A DNA stretch of 64,000 bases from Brienomyrus brachyistius (taxonomy: Eukaryota > Chordata > Actinopteri > Osteoglossiformes > Mormyridae), in NCBI RefSeq assembly GCF_023856365.1, contig NC_064535.1:17433863-17497862 (forward strand). Reading direction: 5' to 3'. Position 1 is the stretch's first letter. Every line of letters starts with the position of its first letter. Made by a program: the position numbers and the translations under genes. Below the pieces are notes generated by a model that saw nothing but the letters and a program-made list of their open reading frames with translations, had not been told where the DNA came from and searched no databases. Positions 1 to 13,606 of this stretch are shown piece by piece.

Positions 1-447
1 CGTTTAGAACAACTAACTCACAGACCACTTAAAGAAACAGAGCGGGGTCACCAAGTGCTCAGCGTAAAAATCACTAATGGTTTGTTGACTCTGTAACTGC
101 AGAGTTCCAAACTTCCTCTGGCATTAACCCCAAGCATAAAAACTTTGCGGCAGCAGCTTCATGGACTGAAAGCAGCTTCATGCAGAATATCAAGCTTTGG
201 AGGCATTGGTGTAAAACACACTGCCACTGGACTCTGGGGCAGTGAAACCATTATGTGGAGTGAAGAATCACGCTTCTCTGTCTGTCAGTCTGATGGATGA
301 GTCTGGGTTTGGCAGATGCCTGGAGAAAGAGATTACCTGCCTGACTGCATTGTGCCAACTGTAAAGTTTGGTGGAGTGATAATGGTCTGGTCTTTTTTTT
401 TCAGGGGTTGGGCTAAGTCCATTAGTCTCAGTGAAGGGAACTCTTAA
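1..447 (+). mobile_element. Tc1-like transposon, 5'/middle fragment (decayed)
   Basis: Translated stretches match the middle of a fish Tc1-like transposase: a W-S-(D/E)-E-S-R-F-S block, an R-(M)-P-G-E-R block, a [10 protein letters not shown] block ending in V-M-V-W, and a G-L-x-P-L-V-x-V-K-G-T-L block ending near 447. Frameshifts and internal deletions separate the blocks, so it cannot make transposase. The element starts outside the window and lies in a cul9 intron in the same orientation as cul9. Its continuation resumes at about 1304 after unrelated DNA. Transposon nature is clear; the exact subfamily is not decided. Confidence 0.8.
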
Positions 448-1303
448 GGGCCGATTTATACTCGGCGCAAACAATGCATACAAGTACGCGTCATGGCCAC
501 AAGCGTTTTCTGCATTGATTCCATGCCTCGTCAGTGCACCTATGTGAGGAATTAATGTATCCTGTGCGAGTTGCAGTAGCAACAAAAATTGGGGTGACAA
601 GTATGGTCACCTTTCATCATGGTACTGTGTGTTTATATATGGTATATTTAGTAACTTCCGATTTTATTTTAAAGAATTAGTGGCTGGATAACCTGTATAT
701 TTTCAGAGGCAAGAGAGAAAATATTCCCTCTGGTACAGCATCTTCAAAATTTTATGGCAGTTTGTTTCTAAGAAAGCAGTGTCGTGTACAAAGTACAAAG
801 AAATTTTAACATAATTTTTCAATGCAATTCCAGTATTTATAAATCTTCATGATAAAATTCACGGAGACTGTGGGGTTTACGTTCTGCTAGAACATGTATA
901 TTGTTGTAGGAAGTTTAGACAACTTTAATGACCACTCATTTTCAGGATTATCTAGTATATGTTAAAGTTAAACATTAAAGTTTACCGGCATTATTTTTTG
1001 CAAACAGCTCTCCATGCGCTCTGAGCCAATTCTAATAATTTTCATCCTTGCTGTTCAAATCAGTCATGAATAGCTGTGCTTGAGAAATTTATTTTAGATT
1101 TTTTATGAATACTGCAATATTTATTGCAGAAATGTTTTTTTTTCCAATATCGTGCAACATAATTATGAAATACTAAGTTTTACAAGTATTACAAATTTGC
1201 TGCAAGTATACATCATTTCCTGTCACAGCCTCATACAAACAAGTGAAACTGAAAACAAATTCTCCAGATTGATGTGAAATACTCACTTAAATATGCAGTA
1301 CTC
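448..1303. other. AT-rich DNA interrupting the Tc1 copy
   Basis: About 850 bases of AT-rich DNA separate the two Tc1 pieces. The Tc1 side ends in CTCTTAA and the interrupting DNA opens with GGGCCGATTTATACTCGG, which looks like a DNA-transposon end placed after a TTAA. I found no coding capacity and could not define the other end, so a nested non-autonomous element plus a deletion of part of Tc1 is the likely explanation but is not proven. Confidence 0.35.
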
Positions 1304-1611
1304 TGCTTCAGTGGTTGGGTGAGTTTGGTGCGGAAGAACTTGACTGGCCTGCACAGAGTCCTGAGCTTAACCGCATCAAACACCTTTGGGATGAACTAGA
1401 ATCAGGCATTTGCATCCAACATCAGTATCTGACCTCACAAATGCAAAAATTCCCAAAGACACACTCCAAAAGCCTTCCCAGAAGACTGGCAGCTGCTACA
1501 ACTGCAAAGGGGGTACCAACTCCATATTGATGCCTATGGATTTAAAATGAGATGTCATTAAGGTTCCTGAGAGGCAATGGCCAGGCGCAATACTTTTGTC
1601 CATATAGTGTA
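1304..1611 (+). mobile_element. Tc1-like transposon, 3' fragment
   Basis: Continuation of the Tc1 relic. It encodes the C-terminal transposase block L-D-W-P-A-Q-S-P-E-L-N with H-L-W-D-E-L-E (the end of the DDE domain), then the usual fish Tc1 3' trailer ending in a tract reading TACTTTTGTCCATATAGTGT. Lies about 170 bases upstream of the first cul9 exon in the window. Confidence 0.85.
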
Positions 1612-1777
1612 TTTTGGCTGCCCCTGATTTTCACCGACACTTAACAGAAAGGTTATATTTATTGTTGTCTCTCTTGATACCCACGTGATGTCACACTGGG
1701 TCTAATTTCTGTGCCACCTGCCTGAGTTATTTCATTAATTTGAACCTTGGACCTGTTCTCTCTGATCCTTCCAACAG

Positions 1778-4600
1778 TATAAAAATGCTCTGCTCCGCGG
1801 CTATGTGGAGTGTTGCTCCAACCTGACGTGGTGCACCAACCCCCAAGGCTGTGATCAGATCCTCTGCAAGGAGAACATTGGCAGCATGGGTACCTGCTCC
1901 AAATGCTGCTGGTCCTCCTGTTTCAGCTGCAATTTCCCAGAGGTTTGTGGTGACTCCTGGAGTATGGGATCCATTCCTGTCTGAGGGCTTCACTCCCTCA
2001 CTGAGCTGCGCTCCATCCCTGATTCGTCTGCCCCTTCTGCAGGCTCACTACCCAGCCAGCTGCAGTCACATGTCCCAGTGGATGGATGACGGTGGCTATT
2101 ATGAGGGCATGAGTATGGAGGCCCAGAGCAAGCACCTGGCCAAGCTCATCTCCAAACGCTGCCCTAGCTGCCAGTCTCAGATTGAGAAGAACGAGGGCTG
2201 CCTGCAGTGAGTGTCGCTACCCACTCCAGCTTTCAGGATCTTCACTTCACTTCCTTCCAGTCACATGTTGAGTTTTTCATGACATTTGTACTGGCTGAAG
2301 CTGTGTTTTTAACATTAACATTTCTCTTGCCTTTAAGTATGACTTGTGCCAAATGCAACCATGGATTCTGCTGGCGCTGTCTCAAGCCGTGGAAGCCGAC
2401 ACACAAAGATTACTACAACTGCTCAGCCATGGTGAGCACACGCACCTGAGTCAAAGACCTGATTGTTTTATCTTTAATAAGGCTTCGTCATGTCCAGGTT
2501 TCCATGATATCAGCAGGTGGCACCATTTAACGATATTTTTATGTCCCTTGAAAGCTACGGTAGAAGAATTGTTCTTGGAAAGGCTCATTTGTGATTATTC
2601 ATGAGCAAAATGCATTTGTAATTATTCATGAGAACAAAACGCTATACCAATGTCTTTTTTCTAAATTATTTTATTGATCTTATGGGCCAGGAAAAATAGC
2701 TTTTGCCTACATCTGCTTTAGAGCAATGACCATGGAATATAGCATTAGCTGGGCCTGAGAATATACTCTACCGGCAAATCCCTGAAACTGATCTGCATTG
2801 AGTTTGATCTGTACATCTCCCTCTCTGAGCAGGTGAGCAAGGCAGCACGCCAGGAGAAGAAATTCCAGGATTACAATGAAAGGTGCACGTTCCACAATCA
2901 GGCCAAGGTGTGTGAAGTCATCACGGCACTTTGGCAGCACTAGAGTGTCCATCTAGCCACTGGATTAACAAGTGGCTGAAAGTTTGTCAAATCTGCTAGG
3001 GCAGTGGCTGGTGGTGTTGAAACTTTTTGCTTGTTTCAAGGACTTTGCCATCAATCTGGAGAACAAGGTGTCCTCCATTAACGAAGCCCTGCAGATGAAG
3101 TCCTTAACATTTGTGATTGATGCCTGTAAAATCCTGGCTCAGGCTCGCAAGGTCTGTCAGATATGCCTCTGTTTTTATTTGTATTCATGCCTTCAAGTCT
3201 GTTGCACCCCCTCTTTACAAGTTGCTGACACTATCAATGCCTTCCAGAAACAGAGATTTATTTGCTTAGTCTAGCCTATGAGTAGTCATTTGCTCTTTCT
3301 TTTGTTGTTTATAATGTTTACTGTTCCTTGGAGTCTTAGCTTACGTCTTTAATCTTGTTTTTAATCTTGTTTACGTCTTGTTGGTGTCTGTTTTGATGTT
3401 TCCTTCATTTGTACAGCACGTTGTGACTCTGCCTGTGAAATGCCCTTTATAAACAAATTTCTTCTTTTTCTTACTTCTACTGTCAGGTGGACTGTTACCC
3501 TGTAAGGTGTTAAACCAGTATGATTCCTTATCCATTTTAGGTGCTGGCTTACTCATGCGTGTACAGCTACTACAACCAGGACACGGAGAAGATGGATGTG
3601 ATGGAGCAGCAGACTGAAGCTCTGGATCTCCACACCAACGCCCTGCAGATTCTGTTGGGTAAGTAGGAGCCTGAAATTGATGGCATGGATTGCAAATTCT
3701 AGCGTCAGAAATGAAGCTGATTCATCCATACTGAAATCAACAGGACAGGCTGGAAGCCTTGTAGTTTAGTAGGGGTGGAAAAAGTTGCTGGAATACGTTA
3801 ATGCAAGTCACCCCTGAAACGTCATTTTTGTGATTAGGGAGGGGTTGTAATTTTACACCCAAAGGTCTAGTAATATTGTGAGATGAGTCTCCACTTCTGT
3901 GCCTCCCCCCAGAGGAGACACTTCTCCAGTGCACTGACCTGGCATCCTGCGTGCGCCTGCTGAAGCCGGAGCACCTCAACACCGGCTTGGAGCTCATCCG
4001 TCGCATCCAAGAGCGCTTGGTGGCCATCCTGCAGCATTCTACCCAGGTACCTGCACTACGTCTACCTTGTGCTATATATCTAGCTTGTTTAAATCTACGT
4101 AGATTTGCGATAATCTGCAAACAGTAAGCCATACCTGTTTGGTCTCTCCTGCCACAGGACTTCCGTGTGGGGTATCAGTCCAAAACGGGGCCTGACCAGG
4201 AGGCTGCGCAAGCTTCGAACCTAGCTAACCGCACGGACTCAAACGAGGAGTGAGTATGACGCTTTTGTGAGGATGGACCTGTGCTTGAATCTGGCAGCCA
4301 GATTAGGATGAGTCTTTATGTGGTTTCCCTCGCCTGGGACCCCGTTGCCCAGTCTTGTTGCTCTGCCTCATTCGTCTCAGGGCAAAATCCGATGGCGGCT
4401 CAGACACGGGCGAATCTGACAACAACAACAACAACACTGTGGAAGATGGAGGAGATGGGGAAGAAGAAGACGACCAGTATGACGACGAATATGTTCCAGA
4501 GTGGCACGAAGAGTACGACGAGGACGACATCGAGGACGACTTCTTCTCCGACGACGACGAGTCTGAGAACCTAGAGAGGGACTTCAGCCCGTATCACTGA
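1778..4600 (+). CDS. cul9: Cullin-9 (PARC), 3' part: IBR, RING2 and acidic C-terminus
   Basis: Nine exons, phase-consistent and joined by GT/AG: 1778-1942, 2043-2206, 2338-2431, 2833-2907, 3041-3151, 3541-3658, 3913-4046, 4158-4249, 4381-4600 (stop TGA). They encode about 390 residues: IBR cysteines (CSNLTWCTNPQGC..., CSKCCWSSCFSCNFPE), then RING2 with CPSCQ...NEGCLHMTCAKC and FCWRC, a helical Ariadne-like segment, and a tail with five Asn and long Asp/Glu runs. Cysteine 2199-2201 sits where RBR ligases carry the catalytic thioester Cys; the following His codon is split by an intron. The cullin repeats and RING1 lie upstream of the window. CUL9 is a large cytoplasmic E3 ligase reported to bind p53. 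Order, lengths and C-terminal acidity match vertebrate CUL9, so identification is firm. Confidence 0.95.
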
Positions 4601-5799
4601 GGGTGTGCGAGTGGGGGTGTTGGGATTGAAAGGATGCGGAGGCAAATGATGATAGCAATCTCCCAGCACAGAACTGCAGTCTTAGACATTACCCCGAGTC
4701 CAGTGCTGCTTCAGTCAACACACCAGAAGCATTTCATTCATCTGAAAGGAACGACACTTTCAAGATTTTCTCGGGAGGTAAATGATGATGGCCCTTTCTT
4801 GTAGAAGAAAAACCGCAGGTTCTTTAATTTCTATAGAATCGTCACCATTCTTGTTTTCACTCCATGGCTGTAATGTGACTGCTATTATTATTTTCCTCGT
4901 ATTATATCTGAACATTTATAATTGACTGTAGCCTAAGTTTATATTATGAATCTTACTTAATTTTACATGTCCTCCAAACTGTTAACCATAACTATGATTT
5001 TATTGAAGGATCTCTTGTAAAGTATGATTTGAAGGAAGTTGCTGGGATCATAAGCCACACTGTTTCAGTACAGTTGCTACCTATATTTCTTGGTGTTATG
5101 ATTGAGTAAAGGATTAGCAACATAGTGTGGATAAATAATTTGTTAGTCTTATTTATTTTATACCAATTGGAAATATTTACTTGCAAAATCCATAATATCT
5201 TTAATTTCTTAGCACAGATATTTACTTTTTTTATTGAATTAATGAAAAGAGGAATGTCTTGGTCCGTCAAATAGGGAAATGGGGATTTGGGGAAAACTGC
5301 ACTTAAGAGGGATTGAATGGAATGAAAATGTGACTACTTGTGTGCAGACGAGATGTTTGATCATGTATATGCTAAAGGGGTACGAGTTTGCAAATGACTT
5401 TCGGCAGAACATCGGAGCGTCATCGGAAGAGATCGAATCTGCGGGGGCTTTAGGCACCTGGAGTACAGGTGCTGTCAGCCTGGCAAAGGAATACATGAAT
5501 CGGAATCGAACACCAAGTCTGTCAACTATACCAAGGTCTCACTGCAATAATTTGAATTTTAGTTCCTAAAAAGCATTCTTTGCTAAGCAGCAACTTACGT
5601 TACTTTGCCTTTTTCCTTTTTTTCTGGAAAAAAAATAGTTTTTGGACATGTTAATGTTCACTTATTAAAGGTGAAAATGTTACAGATATCATGCAATGTC
5701 CATCTTGGAGGTTGCTGTAAGTTGAAATATATATTCATATTCATCTACTCTAATGTTCTATCTTTCAGAATTGAAACTGAAGTTGTGTGACTTCGGGTT
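4601..5799 (+). other. cul9 3' untranslated region (inferred)
   Basis: About 1.2 kb between the cul9 stop codon and a canonical poly(A) signal, with no exon-like reading frame I could recognise. A short open frame at about 5279-5569 has no family resemblance and is treated as chance. Confidence 0.6.
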
Positions 5800-5805
5800 A
5801 ATAAA
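5800..5805 (+). terminator. Poly(A) signal of cul9
   Basis: AATAAA about 1.2 kb after the cul9 stop codon, the first canonical signal in that interval, followed by a T-rich stretch. Likely the 3' end of cul9. Confidence 0.6.
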
Positions 5806-6640
5806 GCTTTTTCTGCTAAATGTTAGTCCGTTTCTTAAGCCAAGATAACCTGTATTGAGTTGATTGTTACGGTGTGGTGAAAAAACAGATCTCAACAGAT
5901 GTTACCAGTTAAACAAGAAGCCGGAGGAGAATTTCATTCAATGCTAGGTTAGTTTATTCGCTTTAAGATTTCTCTGAATGGCTCAACTCCATTTCATATG
6001 ATTACAGGTTATGTACATTTTTGTGATAAGACATATCCATACATCTCACTTTGATTAGTCAGAAATGATTTCACCTTCATGTCATGGATGTTTTCCCCTT
6101 AACAACTAAATTGCTTGTTTCAGCTTAAGATACTGGCTGCCCAAATATTTTGGTACTTTGCAAGGTCACTATATACTCCGGACCACCTCTTGACTTTTGA
6201 AATTCTTTGAGCTTGTTTTGCAATGCTTCCCAATTTCTCCAAAAAACTGGATCATTGCATAACTTATGTCTCAAACTTGGAATGTTGTCTTATAAGATTG
6301 GTCTTGTCCTTCTATTGACCCTCACTTTCTTCTTTTTGCCACATACTGTTTAGCAGGCTTGGGCAGATACTTTAGTACTCGGCTGTTTTTATCATTCCTG
6401 CAATATCATTCTTGCATAAGCACCCTTATATCTTTTTATCAGCTTAATCTCTTAATATGTCTTGGATTTGCCTTCTGTGTCAGCCAAGAGTCAGGAACTG
6501 CTTGTGTAGTCCTTCAGCATCAGTCTTTATTGCATCCGCGGAGATACAATCAAGGCTGGGCACCCTGCAGGTATGCCCAGGACAATTGTCTCTACTTGTT
6601 TTTTCTGCATATCCTTACCCACTGATTCCTAGTATTCCTA
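5806..6640. other. Intergenic spacer, nothing recognised
   Basis: Between the cul9 poly(A) signal and the LINE. No convincing gene, RNA or named repeat is visible. Confidence 0.5.
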
Positions 6641-6689
6641 GCAGAGCAAGGCGAGTGGGTGACAACCCGGTGGCATAGTCGTAAATCTA

Positions 6690-7290
6690 AACCTAACTCG
6701 CACGGCAACATTTGCCCATTGATGTTTCTAACAGGTTCTCCCCACTCAATGAAACTCCCGCTGAGCCACCTGTTGAAAGTGGTCTAGTAGCGATTCTATT
6801 CTAATAAACGTGAGAGTAGCGACTCCAGTGACCATAGCAAATTGTCTCCCTGGTGCCAGAGCGACCGACATCTCGGCAAGTTTAAAAGTGCTGGCTGAAA
6901 GTAAGCATAAATACTCTCAGATTATTATCCATGTCTGCACTAATGATGTCCGATTGAGGCAATCGGAGATCACTATAGGGCAAATTTTATAGAGGTGTGC
7001 AACCTTGCGAAGAAGACGTGTGTGTCAGTAATGTGCTCTGGCCCCATCCCTGCTAGGCGTGGCAATTAAATGTGCAGCAGATTACCGTTGCTACATCGCT
7101 AGCTGTCGGAATGGTGCACAAAAAATGGTGTGGGTTATATAGACAACTGCAGAACGTTTTGGGGTAGGACTGGACTTTTGAAGAGGGACACCATCCCCCT
7201 TGGGCTGGTGCCGACCTCCTGTCCAAAAGCATAGCTCATAGTCTCGAGGGAAATCCCTGATTAGCTAGAGCCAAGCCCAGGAGGCAGGCA
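6690..7290 (+). pseudogene. LINE ORF1 remnant with SGNH/esterase-like blocks
   Basis: Broken frames contain [16 protein letters not shown] (block III of SGNH esterases, with Cys in place of the usual Gly before T-N-D). Further on come C-S-G-P-I-P-A-R and V-G-Y-I-D-N-type stretches typical of ORF1 in fish L2-like LINEs. Several stops and frameshifts are present, so it is non-functional. Confidence 0.65.
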
Positions 7291-7348
7291 AACAGGCATA
7301 ACCCACCGCCTGCTAGTCGCTTAGAGTTGTCACCTGGGGTTCATATTA

Positions 7349-8128
7349 TTGGGACTCTCCATTTCCCACACTTTTAATCATGGAAGCCTATTCGACCATA
7401 CTGTATGTCATAAAAACTTAATAAAAATTACAATGAATCCTTTACTAGATAATAGGTGTGATGCAAGGCTTAAACTTGGACGTCTCATTGTAAGATCACT
7501 GGCTCCTAAGGCAGTATTAATAAATGAAATGATTACTGGTTTTAGTCTTTGTGCCCTATGCCTTACTGAGACCTGGCTTAAACCAAATGAATTCATTTCA
7601 CTAAATGAATCTACTCCAGCTGAATACAGTTATAAGCATAACCCTCGACCAAATCGCAAAGGTGGTGGTGTTGCTGCAATTTTTCAGTCCAACCTAGGAG
7701 TGTCTGAGAAATGTAGTATTAACTTCAGCATATTTGAAACTCTTGTTCTTAGCCTTGCTGGCTCATCTCTTTGTAGCGTTTCACCCCAAATCACCATTGT
7801 TATTGTGTATCGACCACCTGGTCCATACAGTATTTTTCTTAAGGAGTTTGCTGATTTTTTTTTAACAAACCTGGTGGTTACTACTGACAAAGATGTTATT
7901 GTGGGTGATTTTAACATTCATATGGAGAAGGATAATGATCCTTTAAAAATAGCGTTTGCAGCTATTCTTGACTCTGTAGGTGTTTGTCAGAATGTAGTCG
8001 GGCCTACTCATGTCTGTAACCATACCCTTGATTTGATCATTAGTCAATGCATCCTGGTGGAACATGTATCTATTATACCTCAAAGTCCTCTGCTTTCAGA
8101 TCATTACTTGTTAACGTTTGAAATCTAG
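7349..8128 (+). CDS. LINE endonuclease domain (intact frame inside a dead element)
   Basis: 259-codon open frame with the exonuclease-endonuclease-phosphatase fold typical of LINE ORF2: a degraded N-terminal N-x-R-S-L block, LTETWL (catalytic Glu region), KGGGVA, IVIVYRPPG, VGDFNIH (catalytic Asp/Asn), HTLDLIIS and C-terminal SDHYLLTFEI (catalytic Asp-His). In a live element it would nick target DNA for target-primed reverse transcription. It ends at a stop before the RT begins, and the RT is fragmented, so the open frame is a leftover rather than a working gene. The first ATG is not necessarily the true start, since the native protein would be continuous with RT. Confidence 0.8.
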   Translation: MGLSISHTFNHGSLFDHTVCHKNLIKITMNPLLDNRCDARLKLGRLIVRSLAPKAVLINEMITGFSLCALCLTETWLKPNEFISLNESTPAEYSYKHNPRPNRKGGGVAAIFQSNLGVSEKCSINFSIFETLVLSLAGSSLCSVSPQITIVIVYRPPGPYSIFLKEFADFFLTNLVVTTDKDVIVGDFNIHMEKDNDPLKIAFAAILDSVGVCQNVVGPTHVCNHTLDLIISQCILVEHVSIIPQSPLLSDHYLLTFEI

Positions 8129-8281
8129 TATAGCTTCCTGTTGACCACAGCTCCAAAGTACAGAATCAGACGTTCCATTGCCTCATTAACTACAGCAATG
8201 TTTATCAAACAGCTTCCGCAGTCCTTCAGCCTTACACCTTAAGCATCGCGTGTAAATGAACTTGAACAGGTAACTGAAAAC

Positions 8282-9475
8282 ATGGGAAAATCCCTTCGCA
8301 GCACTCTACATCATGTTCCAAAACCTTTTAAAATGGCTGTTATTAGAACCGTCCTAAAGAAACCAAATCTTGAACCTAGTATTTTAGGAAATTATAGACC
8401 TATCTCAAACCTTCCGTTCATTTCAAAGATCGTGGAAAAGGTTGTAGTTCGTCAGCCTACATAAAAATAATAAAGAATTATATCAGTCTGGCTTTAGACC
8501 AAACCATAGCACAGAAACCATTCTAGTCAAAGTAGTGAATGATTTTCTTATGGCTTCTGACCATGGCTGTATATCCTTGTTGGTATTACTAGATTTAACT
8601 GCAGCATTCGATACTGTGGACCATAATATTCTCTATGACTGGCTAGAATGTGTGGTTGGCCTTAAGGGGACAGCTCTCTCTTTGTTCCCCTCCTATTTAA
8701 CTGTTCACTATTATTATTCGTTAGGCTGATGATACACAATTATATATATCTGTTAAGCATGATGATGCATCACTGCTCTCTCAGTTAGGAAACTGTCTAT
8801 TAGATATCCGGTGCTGGATAGCAAAACATTTCCTTATGTTAAACGCAGAAAAAGCAGAAGTTCTGGTAATTGGTCCCAAGGATGCACAAAATAAGTTTCA
8901 CCACCTCAACAATGGTGACCTTCCTACACAACCTAACAGTTTCGATGCTCACATAAGCATTACTAGAATTGCGTTTTATCATCTACGGAACATAGCCAAG
9001 CTGCGGAAGATGGTGTCCCTTCATGATGCAGATATTAATACATGCCTTTATAACTTCCAGACTAGACTACTGTAATGCCTTCCTTTCTGGTTGCCCATCT
9101 AGATCCTTACATAAACTTCAACTGGTACAGAATGCAGCAGCCATATTTCTCACAAACACAAAAAATTTGATCACATTAGCCCTGTCTTTTCCTCTCTTCA
9201 CTGGCTTCCAGTTAAATCTCAGGTTGACTATAAAATACTGCTATTGACTTATAAAGCACTGAATGGCCTTGCACCAGAATACCTTAGTGAGATGCTGGCC
9301 TCAAACAACCCTCCACGCTTGCTTAGTTCTCAAGGTGCAGGATTTCTGTTAGTACCCAGGGTAGAAAGAGCTTCAGCAGTCTGCAGAGCTTTCTCCTACA
9401 GAGCTCCTCAGCTGTGGAATGGTCTTCCACTGGATGTGCGGGTTCAGGCTCACTCTCAATATTCAAGTCTAGACT
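8282..9475 (+). pseudogene. LINE reverse transcriptase remnants
   Basis: Successive short frames carry RT landmarks: N-Y-R-P-I-S-N-L-P-F near 8390, L-D-L-T-A-A-F-D-T-V-D-H near 8595, A-D-D-T-Q-L-Y-I-S at about 8729, R-L-D-Y-C-N-A near 9065, and A-P-Q-L-W-N-G-L-P-L-D-V near 9410. Frame changes between them, and the RT core before A-D-D is deleted, so no enzyme can be made. Confidence 0.8.
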
Positions 9476-10302
9476 AAAAACACACCTGTTTAGTTTAGCT
9501 TATAGGGACACTAGTTCTAGCTCTAGCTAACTCCCCAGTCCCAGTCAGACCTGTAGTGTGAGGTGTAGAGCTGGGTGGGGATCGGTGCCATTGGCTTTGG
9601 ATAAACTGGACTGTCAGTGCTGTCACTCTAGCTTCACAATCCCTTGTGGAATTGGAGTGCTGACATTTCAGGGACTCCCCATGCCTGCATTCCCACTTGC
9701 CTCTCCCTCCTACTGATGCTGCCGTAGCCATATCTGCCTGAGCTTATACATTGCACTTATTGCACTCACCTAACTGTTAGCACTGCCTGTTGTCTCCCCT
9801 ACTTTGACTAATTTCATATTTTTTCCCCTACCCCTCCTGGGGTATGCCGCCTGGAGACCCCAATTTATCAAGATATCCTGCACACCCTGCTACAAGCGAC
9901 GTCTCCACTACGCATGACGTCCCTCGCCCTTCTGCCTGTGTCATCCTCCATGTATATCCGGTTGCCTTACTACTGGTTGCCCGGCGATCTGAAGGAGTTC
10001 CAACACCGGCTTGTCATCACCTCCCTGCTCCCCGATTGTGACTCATATTTTGTGACTTTAACTGTGTTACTTGCCACTTAGCAATCTCTCCGATTTGACT
10101 TTCCTTGCCGGCCCCTGGAGGATGGGCTCCCCCTTTGAGTCTGGTTCCTCCCAAGGTTTCTTCCTTCTAGGGAGTTTTTCCTTGCCACTGTCGCCTTTGG
10201 CTTACTCACTGGGGGCTTTGGGTGAGGATGCTGTAAAGCGCTTTGAGACAATGTAATGTTGTGAAAACATGCTATACAAAAATAAATGTGTTTGTTGTTG
10301 TG

Positions 10303-11464
10303 TAGTCACAGGGCCTTGTCCTTTCTTTGACACTTTACCACTTTGCCACTATGCCTCCTGGCCATGCTTAGTCTTTGGTCCCTCCATCCTAGTGGTGCTG
10401 CGAATAAGAAGCTACGAATAAGAAGCAAAATGAATTGGAAGCTGCAGATAAGTAGCTAACTTAAGCCGCGTGTGACTTTGCCATTAGTTTGGGTGGCAAG
10501 GATGACCATGGCCAAGAAAAAAGAACACAAAAGAATCCGCAACTGCACTGAGAAAGCGCAGCAGTGATCCGTAGCTCTGCCCACTGCCTTGCTCCGATTA
10601 ACATATATTTGCATGTAGTGAACTTGAAAATGAAAAGGCAAAGTAGAAAATGAAGTCAAATTGGAAAATGAAGAGACAAAAATGGCTTTTAATTTTATTT
10701 TTTAATTTTTCATATCTGACTCATACATGAGTGGAAAATTTAAATGCAAATGGTGCTATTTCATTGTAATTTTAATTTTTGCAGGATTTTTGCGCACAGG
10801 AGGAGGTTTAAGTGTAGGCTGGTCAACTTCACTGGGTCTTTGATGCATCTTTCTATATGAAATTGACACAAAGTATCTGTAGGATCACACATACGCTCAC
10901 ACACATACACACACACACACACAGGTTTGCAACCTTAACCCCTACCTAGCCCTAACCTTAACCATAAGTAACATGTGGTCCCCACAATGTAATATAAACC
11001 TAATCCACACACACACATACACACATACACACACTCAAGGCGATTCAAATAACAAGGCAAAGGGAGGCCAGCATTCCAACCTTTATGGTTCAGAGATTTA
11101 GAACCCTAGGAATTACAACCTGGGCTGTAATTTAAAGATGCCGCCTGGTGCAGCCTGGTACTCCCTTGTGGCCTAGTCTGGGGGGGGGGGTGCACACTTA
11201 GGTACTGATAAGAGAGTGAAACAAAGAGTTCTGGTGTCCAAAATGCACCCCCCCCCCTTCCTCATACAAAATACCTTAATGAGAGAAGGGCCTATTTCAA
11301 GATTTACCTGTTATGTGTGTCTTGTCTAAGGGTGTACCATTTCCAGTATAAATATCTAAATTCTATGCCTGTATGTTTCTTTAAATGAATTTAATAGTTT
11401 TGTTTCCCTCATAAAGGTACCTCACATATTACTGCCTATTCTCTCTTCCTTGTGTAAACAATTA
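10303..11464. repeat. Repeat-rich spacer with CA tracts and MITE-like family copy a (about 10896-11036)
   Basis: The spacer has no gene. From about 10896 to 11036 there is a CA-flanked element reading ...GTGGTCCCCACAATGT... and ending in AATATAAACCTAATCCACAC. The same end recurs at about 16820-16860, and related internal sequence occurs at 28150-28385. Homopolymer G and C runs occur at 11178-11190 and 11247-11256. Confidence 0.5.

Positions 11465-13606
<2,142 letters not shown>

Larger units (their letters stand above)
6650..10302 (+). mobile_element. L2/CR1-type non-LTR retrotransposon, near full length but decayed
   Basis: Order of parts fits a fish L2-like LINE: an ORF1 esterase-like section (about 6690-7290), an apurinic endonuclease (7349-8128), broken reverse transcriptase (about 8282-9475) with YRPISNLPF, LDLTAAFDTVDH and ADDTQLY blocks, a C-terminal block ending PQLWNGLPLDVR, then a long 3' UTR. 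The UTR ends in the common fish LINE tail (a 'tctggttcctcccaaggt' stretch, then 'gtaaagcgctttgagaca') and a short TTG-rich simple repeat. Frames are broken outside the endonuclease, and about one domain's worth of RT is missing just before ADDTQLY (around 8700-8720), so this copy is dead. Whether it belongs to L2 or a sister CR1-like clade is not settled here. Confidence 0.85.
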
